From: Nitratifractor sp964650685
GTDB lineage: Bacteria; Campylobacterota; Campylobacteria; Campylobacterales; Sulfurovaceae
Direction: 5' to 3'
Assembly: GCA_964650685.1 (NCBI GenBank)
Contig: CAZYUW010000026.1
Span: 1-10,370 of the forward strand
DNA: 10,370 nt
Below are positions 6,584 to 10,370 of this stretch, in pieces. The notes under the pieces were generated by a model that was given only the letters and a program-made list of their open reading frames with translations, did no database searches and had not been told where the DNA came from. Numbering within the stretch: the stretch's first letter is position 1; the number at the start of each line of letters is the position of its first letter. The translations under genes were made by a program, and so were the position numbers.

Positions 6584-7867
6584 TCACTGTCCATACATCA
6601 ACCTAGGCAACCACAAGGCGATCTGCGGAATGTAGGTAACCATCAGCAGCCCCACAAGAATCGTCATACTCCAGGGCAGCGCGTAGAGGATGACATCCTT
6701 GAGCCCCACCCCGGTGATGCCGCTTGTGACGAAAAGATTGAGCCCGATAGGCGGCGTGATCATCCCCAGCTCCATATTGATCGTTACGATTATACCAAAA
6801 TGGATCGGATCGACCCCCAGTGCCGTCGCCACCGGCAACAGCAACGGCACCATGATCATGATGATAGCGCTCGGCTCCATGAAATCCCCGGCAAAAAAAA
6901 GCAGGACATTGACAAGAAAAAGAAACATCAATCTACCTACATGGGCATCCATCAGTGCCTGCGTGATCATCTGCGGCACATTCTCCAGCGTCAAAAAATG
7001 AGCGAACAGCATCGCGTTGGCAATGATAAACATGATCATGGCCGATGTTTTGGCAGACTCGAGAAAGACTCCGTACACATCGCGCCACCGAATATCCCGA
7101 TAGACGAACATGCTGACGACAAACGCCCACACCGCCGCTACCGCCGCGGCTTCGGTCGGGGTGAAGATTCCACCATAGATTCCGCCGATGACGATCACGA
7201 TCGTCATTAGAGCCCAAGCCGCTTCACGCATCTTTTGCAATCGCACCCTCAGGGGCTCGGGCTCGCTGCGCCTAAACCCCAGACGCCTGGCACCGATCCA
7301 GGTGATCCCCATCATCATCGTACCGATCAGGATCCCCGGCACCACGCCCGCCATAAAGAGTTTGCCGATACTCTGCTCGGCCGTGACACCATAGACGATC
7401 ATCACTATCGAGGGAGGTATCAGTATCCCCAGACTCCCTGCCGTCGCAACCGTACCGATGGCATAGTTTTTTGGATAGCCTGCGCGCTCGATCGCACCAA
7501 ACATGATCGAACCGATCGCCACGACCGTAGCGGGCGAACTGCCGCTGACGGCAGCGAAGATGATACTCGCGAAGATCGCCGCCATCGGCAATCCTCCGGG
7601 CAGATGGCCAACGATCGATTTGGCGAACTCGATGATCCGTTCAGCGGCAGAACCCTTGGAGAGTAGATTGCCCGCGAGGATAAACATCGGAATCGCCATC
7701 AGTGAATAGCTGTCGATCTTTTCGAAGATCATCGAAGAGACCTCTATCGGGCTGGTCGGCGTCATCAATACCAGTGTCAAAAATGTCGAAGCCCCCAGCG
7801 CGATCGCGATCGGCGCTCCGACAATCAACAGCAGAGCGAACAGACCAAAAAGCAGCGCTATACTCAC
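6584..7867 (-). CDS. dctM: TRAP transporter large permease subunit DctM
   Basis: A 427-residue, very hydrophobic inner-membrane protein with about a dozen helices, the length usual for DctM. It is the ion-coupled transport subunit that takes substrate handed over by DctP and moves it into the cell, normally using a sodium gradient. Family signatures include SGSSPATVVAIGS (108-120), GSLGILIPPS (144-153), GGIFTPTEAAAV (232-243) and GMITPPIGLN (368-377), where the conserved Ser, Pro, Thr and Asn positions build the two pseudo-symmetric re-entrant binding sites. The start is a GTG whose bases overlap the dctQ stop by four (GTGA), with a GGAG site upstream within dctQ, so translation is probably coupled. 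Base composition is GC-rich compared with the downstream GGDEF/EAL gene. Substrate cannot be read from this subunit. Confidence 0.95.
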   Translation of the reverse strand: MSIALLFGLFALLLIVGAPIAIALGASTFLTLVLMTPTSPIEVSSMIFEKIDSYSLMAIPMFILAGNLLSKGSAAERIIEFAKSIVGHLPGGLPMAAIFASIIFAAVSGSSPATVVAIGSIMFGAIERAGYPKNYAIGTVATAGSLGILIPPSIVMIVYGVTAEQSIGKLFMAGVVPGILIGTMMMGITWIGARRLGFRRSEPEPLRVRLQKMREAAWALMTIVIVIGGIYGGIFTPTEAAAVAAVWAFVVSMFVYRDIRWRDVYGVFLESAKTSAMIMFIIANAMLFAHFLTLENVPQMITQALMDAHVGRLMFLFLVNVLLFFAGDFMEPSAIIMIMVPLLLPVATALGVDPIHFGIIVTINMELGMITPPIGLNLFVTSGITGVGLKDVILYALPWSMTILVGLLMVTYIPQIALWLPRLMYGQ

Positions 7868-8481
7868 AGCTTCTCTCCGCTCTGTTTGCGGGTCTGCTCC
7901 AGCAGCGAATCTGTCGTCACCCCCTCCATCTCGGCGAGAATCATCTCCGCTTCGCTTTTGCGTACCACCTCATCGGCCGGCGTGCGAACAATATCGACTA
8001 TCTTTTCGACGACACGAAACGCCGCGCTGGCAAACGCGATCGGAACGACCGAATAAGGGATCCACATCGGAATCTCCAGATCGACCGACCGCTCATCCAG
8101 ATCGATCTCCAGCAGCAGATACTTATATCCATACCACGCCACTGCGACCAGAAAAAGCAGCGTCACCGTGTGTGTCAGCACCATCATAATCTTGGCCGTA
8201 CGGGGAGCGACCCTGGTCAACAGCAGATCGACAGAGATGTGAGCGTCTTTTTTGAAGCAGTATGCCGCGCCAAAAAAGGTGCTCCACAAAAAGAGATAGA
8301 CAGTCAATTCGCTCGCCCAGCTGATAGATGAATTGAAGCCATAGCGTGCCACGACATTGACGAAGGCCAGCGCCACCCCCGCCGCGATACCCACGGCGGC
8401 GATGGACTGGTTGAGCCAGCCAACGGCACGGGAGAATGTCCGATACAACATACCCAATACATTCAGAATCATTCGATACAT
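7864..8481 (-). CDS. dctQ: TRAP transporter small permease subunit DctQ
   Basis: A 205-residue membrane protein with four predicted helices (about 24-46, 58-75, 98-118 and 138-157), the usual DctQ topology. It forms the membrane complex with DctM and helps dock the substrate-binding protein. SWASE at 54-58 and AHISVD at 80-85 are typical of the family. The C-terminal 45 residues are charged and cytoplasmic, somewhat longer than in many homologues. Two ATGs are possible. The first, at 8481, directly abuts the GAGGGGG purine run; the second, at 8472 (residue 4), has a more normal 9-base spacing and may be the real start. The gene follows dctP after 37 bases and overlaps dctM by four bases. Confidence 0.92.
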   Translation of the reverse strand: MYRMILNVLGMLYRTFSRAVGWLNQSIAAVGIAAGVALAFVNVVARYGFNSSISWASELTVYLFLWSTFFGAAYCFKKDAHISVDLLLTRVAPRTAKIMMVLTHTVTLLFLVAVAWYGYKYLLLEIDLDERSVDLEIPMWIPYSVVPIAFASAAFRVVEKIVDIVRTPADEVVRKSEAEMILAEMEGVTTDSLLEQTRKQSGEKL

Positions 8482-8518
8482 CCCCCTCTTTTTCGTTACT
8501 ATGCCGCTCTATACGCGA

Positions 8519-9514
8519 TTATTGAACCTTTTGAGCCGCGTCTATCAGATCCTTACCGATCTTGGCCGAATCGTAAAATTCGGGGTAGATCGTGCTCATG
8601 ACCTTTTTCCACGCTGCACGCTGCTCTGGTGTAAGAACGGTGATTTCGAGCTTTTTGGTCTTGTCGGCATACTCTTTGATCTTGGCGAACTGAGACTTGT
8701 CCAGCTCGGTAGCGTATTGACGCTCTTTGGCGGTCGCCTCTTTCATCGCCTGCTTGACGGCCGCTTTCAGATCGTCAGGCAGAGAGTTCCAGAACTTTTT
8801 GCTCATCACGACGAGATAACCGAGATATCCGTGATTGCTGACCGTCATATACTTCTGAACCTCATAGAACTTTTTGGTATAGATATTCGAGTTGGTATTC
8901 TCCTGCCCATCGATGACCCCTTGCTGTAGTGCCGAATATACCTCCGAAAATGGCATCACCTGCGGATTGGCGCCGACAGCCTTGAACTGCGCTTCCAGCA
9001 CCTTGGAACTCATGATGCGAAACTTCTGGCCTTTGGCGTCTTCAGGTTTGATGAGCGCCTTTTTGGATGAACTGAGCTGCTTGAAAGCGTTGTCCCAATA
9101 GTCCAGCGCGACATAACCTTTGGCCGTTACCAGGTCCTTGAGCTTTTGACCAACTTCGCTGTCTTCGACAGCATGAACATGATCCATATCCCTGAAGAGA
9201 AACGGCAGATCAAAGAGCGCCAGTTGCGGAACGATCTTGGTAAATTTCGAAAACGACGGACACGCCATCTGGACCGTATCGAGCTTGAGGGCCTTGAGTA
9301 CCGCTTTGTCCTTATAGAGCTGAGAGTTGGGATAGACCTGGACATCTATGCGTCCTTTGCTCAGCTCTTCGAGGCGTTTTTCGAAAAAATCCGCCGCTTT
9401 TCCTTTGGGGGTGTTCGGGCTGACGACATGACTGAATTTCAGTACATACTCAGCCGCCGACAAAGCGGCGGAAGCACAGACGGCAAGTGCGACAGCAAAC
9501 AATAATCTTTTCAT
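8519..9514 (-). CDS. dctP: TRAP transporter periplasmic substrate-binding protein DctP
   Basis: A 331-residue secreted protein with a Sec signal peptide (KR, hydrophobic stretch, then ALSAA near residue 20). It captures an organic acid in the periplasm and delivers it to DctQM. Family features include FSHVV (27-31), YPNSQLY (61-67), LPFLFRDM (103-110), KFRIMSS with R166 at 164-170, the Arg that in this family usually clamps the substrate carboxylate, VDGQEN-like IDGQEN (201-206), and SNHGYLGY (226-233). These resemble C4-dicarboxylate binders, but the exact ligand is not determined. The start at 9514 is chosen because AGGAG lies 5 bases upstream; an adjacent in-frame ATG at 9517 has only 2 bases, and a longer extension to 9616 would lose the N-terminal signal peptide. 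It is the first gene of the probable five-gene operon. Confidence 0.94.
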   Translation of the reverse strand: MKRLLFAVALAVCASAALSAAEYVLKFSHVVSPNTPKGKAADFFEKRLEELSKGRIDVQVYPNSQLYKDKAVLKALKLDTVQMACPSFSKFTKIVPQLALFDLPFLFRDMDHVHAVEDSEVGQKLKDLVTAKGYVALDYWDNAFKQLSSSKKALIKPEDAKGQKFRIMSSKVLEAQFKAVGANPQVMPFSEVYSALQQGVIDGQENTNSNIYTKKFYEVQKYMTVSNHGYLGYLVVMSKKFWNSLPDDLKAAVKQAMKEATAKERQYATELDKSQFAKIKEYADKTKKLEITVLTPEQRAAWKKVMSTIYPEFYDSAKIGKDLIDAAQKVQ

Positions 9515-9519
9515 CATCT

Positions 9520-9524
9520 CTCCT
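9520..9524 (-). promoter_or_regulatory. Shine-Dalgarno site deciding the dctP start
   Basis: Minus-strand AGGAG precedes two consecutive ATG codons. Spacing is 2 bases to the first (9517) and 5 to the second (9514), which favours the second. Confidence 0.6.
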
Positions 9525-9554
9525 TTTATGTAAATAGTACTGCGAAACAGCTTT

Positions 9555-9563
9555 AGTATAATA
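9555..9563 (-). promoter_or_regulatory. candidate -10 region of the dctPQM operon
   Basis: Minus-strand TATTATACT contains two overlapping -10-like boxes (TATTAT and TATACT) about 40 bases before the dctP start. No -35 hexamer is recognisable at the expected distance. I also looked for a sigma54 GG/GC pattern, common for dicarboxylate transporter genes elsewhere, and found none. Confidence 0.35.
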
Positions 9564-9636
9564 AAATCTCTCTTACATCGCGCATAAAACGAGACCCTGA
9601 ACGAACAGGTAGGCATATCGTCGTATATATATTCGA

Positions 9637-9647
9637 TATACTATGAT
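9637..9647 (+). promoter_or_regulatory. candidate -10 region of the Sel1-like lipoprotein gene
   Basis: TATACT and TATGAT overlap here, 30-40 bases before the ATG at 9677, in a strongly AT-rich stretch shared with the divergent dctP promoter. No -35 match is seen. Confidence 0.25.
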
Positions 9648-9676
9648 AAAATTTGGAAAAAATGGAGTGTCTGGAA

Positions 9677-10087
9677 ATGAAAAAGATCGTTGTGTCTCTA
9701 TCTCTGATTGCGGGAATATCGATATGCTTTACCGGATGTTCGGAGCAAGCTGCAGTAGCCGGTTCAGGAAGAAGTGTATCGGCAAGTGGATGCGCCAGCG
9801 CTTCGGCATGCGAAACACTGGGAGTGCGCTACATCACCGGAGACGGCGTCAAAGTCGACGGAACAAAAGCGGCTCACTATCTCGAAAAAGCCTGTTACGC
9901 CGGGAGAGCCAGCGCGTGCAACTCCGCAGCATTTGTCTATGCCAATGCCGAAGGGGGAGCAAAACAGGACTACACAAAGGCGATGAAGTATTGGCGCATG
10001 GCGTGCAGATACGGCGACAGAAGCGGATGCTCCAACTACGATCTGGCAGAAGACAAGCTGGAAGCTCTCAGGCGCAGCAAACGCTGA
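9677..10087 (+). CDS. small Sel1-like/Hcp-like cysteine-rich lipoprotein
   Basis: A 136-residue protein with a type II signal peptide: KK, a hydrophobic stretch, then the lipobox FTGC with lipidated C21. The mature part holds Sel1/Hcp-type alpha-hairpin repeats, with Cys pairs C39-C45, C73-C81 and C110-C118; the last two have the seven-residue spacing typical of Helicobacter cysteine-rich proteins, where they form disulphides. Repeat-like signatures are LGVRYITGDGV (48-58), AAHYLEKAC (65-73) and AMKYWRMAC (102-110). It has only about two full repeats, fewer than most family members. The ATG at 9677 is chosen for the lysine-rich signal start and a GGAG 9 bases upstream; in-frame TTG (9653) and ATG (9662) starts would push the signal peptide inwards. 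It is divergent from dctP and convergent with the neighbouring TRAP gene, 13 bases apart. Its partner and function are unknown. Confidence 0.85.
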   Translation: MKKIVVSLSLIAGISICFTGCSEQAAVAGSGRSVSASGCASASACETLGVRYITGDGVKVDGTKAAHYLEKACYAGRASACNSAAFVYANAEGGAKQDYTKAMKYWRMACRYGDRSGCSNYDLAEDKLEALRRSKR

Positions 10088-10100
10088 GAGAATCCGACTC

Positions 10101-10370
10101 CTATACCGAAAAACCGTAAAGATGCGGAAAGATAACTACACTGGCCAATATCATAATCTGTAAAACTATAAAAGGAAGCACTCCTCTGTATATATCCGTC
10201 GTTTTCACCTCCGGCGGAGCCACCCCCTTGAGATAGAAGAGGCTGAACCCGAACGGCGGCGTAAGGAAGGAAGCCTGAAGATTGAGAGCCACAAGTATGG
10301 CGAACCACAGAGGATCGATCCCTATCGTCTGCGATATCGGCAGCAGAATCGGCACGACGATGTAGCTGAT
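10101..10370 (-). CDS. TRAP transporter large permease, C-terminal part, cut by window edge
   Basis: The last 89 residues of a DctM-type permease; the reading frame is open through base 10370, so the gene begins outside the window. Visible features are the VPILLP helix start, the FLTPPFGFSLFYL re-entrant motif (equivalent to the TPPIG motif of the dctM in this window), KGVAPPEVKTTDIYRGV, and a final hydrophobic helix. The FGFSLFYLKGVAP style matches, from memory, the large permeases usually labelled mannitol/chloroaromatic or 2-oxoacid TRAP systems, not the C4-dicarboxylate type. It is therefore a second, distinct TRAP system next to dctPQM. Its stop lies 13 bases from the end of the convergent lipoprotein gene, with no obvious terminator between them. 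Confidence 0.88.
   Translation of the reverse strand: MSYIVVPILLPISQTIGIDPLWFAILVALNLQASFLTPPFGFSLFYLKGVAPPEVKTTDIYRGVLPFIVLQIMILASVVIFPHLYGFSV

Noticed and set aside
8482..8518. Possible regulatory hairpin between dctP and dctQ
   Set aside because: Such hairpins often adjust binding-protein levels, but no convincing stem is visible in these 37 bases.
9515..9652. Sigma54 promoter for dctP
   Set aside because: No GG-N10-GC pattern in the right orientation and distance could be found; only -10-like boxes are present.

Overview
The window looks like chromosomal DNA from a bacterium, most probably a Campylobacterota member (Sulfurimonas/Sulfurovum/Hydrogenimonas-like). This rests on the mix of genes (TRAP dicarboxylate-type transporters, a membrane GGDEF/EAL protein, a small anchored cytochrome c, a Cys-paired Sel1/Hcp-like lipoprotein), frequent ATA and AGA codons in part of the genes, and overall protein style. 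It is an inference from memory, with no database search behind it.

Left edge (1-952, minus strand): the first 317 codons of a large open reading frame that runs off the window. Its sequence is recognisably the N-terminus (WED-I and start of REC1) of Cas12a/Cpf1, the single-effector nuclease of type V-A CRISPR-Cas. No array, cas1, cas2 or cas4 lies in the window; they would have to be further left. This stretch is clearly AT-richer than its neighbour. Directly upstream and in the same direction is a WYL-domain transcriptional regulator (1049-1948), separated by 96 bases without a clear terminator. WYL proteins are known regulators near phage-defence genes, so it may control cas12a, but the contrast in composition shows the two genes have different histories.

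Middle (2201-3619, plus strand): a complete DEAD-box RNA helicase, divergent from the WYL gene, with a candidate sigma70-type promoter in the shared 252-base gap.

Right half (9514 down to 3701, minus strand): a tight series of five genes, dctP, dctQ, dctM, a GGDEF/EAL membrane protein and a membrane-anchored c-type cytochrome. Gaps are 37, -4, 21 and 21 bases, so they are probably one transcription unit. The first three form a complete TRAP transporter for an organic acid (DctP captures it in the periplasm, DctQM imports it with a cation gradient). The fourth makes or breaks cyclic di-GMP, and the fifth carries one haem c. The TRAP genes are GC-richer than the two genes after them.

Right edge: a Sel1/Hcp-like lipoprotein gene on the plus strand (9677-10087), divergent from dctP and convergent with the 3' end of a second TRAP large permease (10101-10370, minus, cut by the window) that belongs to a different DctM subtype.

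No tRNA, rRNA, insertion sequence or CRISPR repeat was found. No gene-free stretch exceeds 300 bases.
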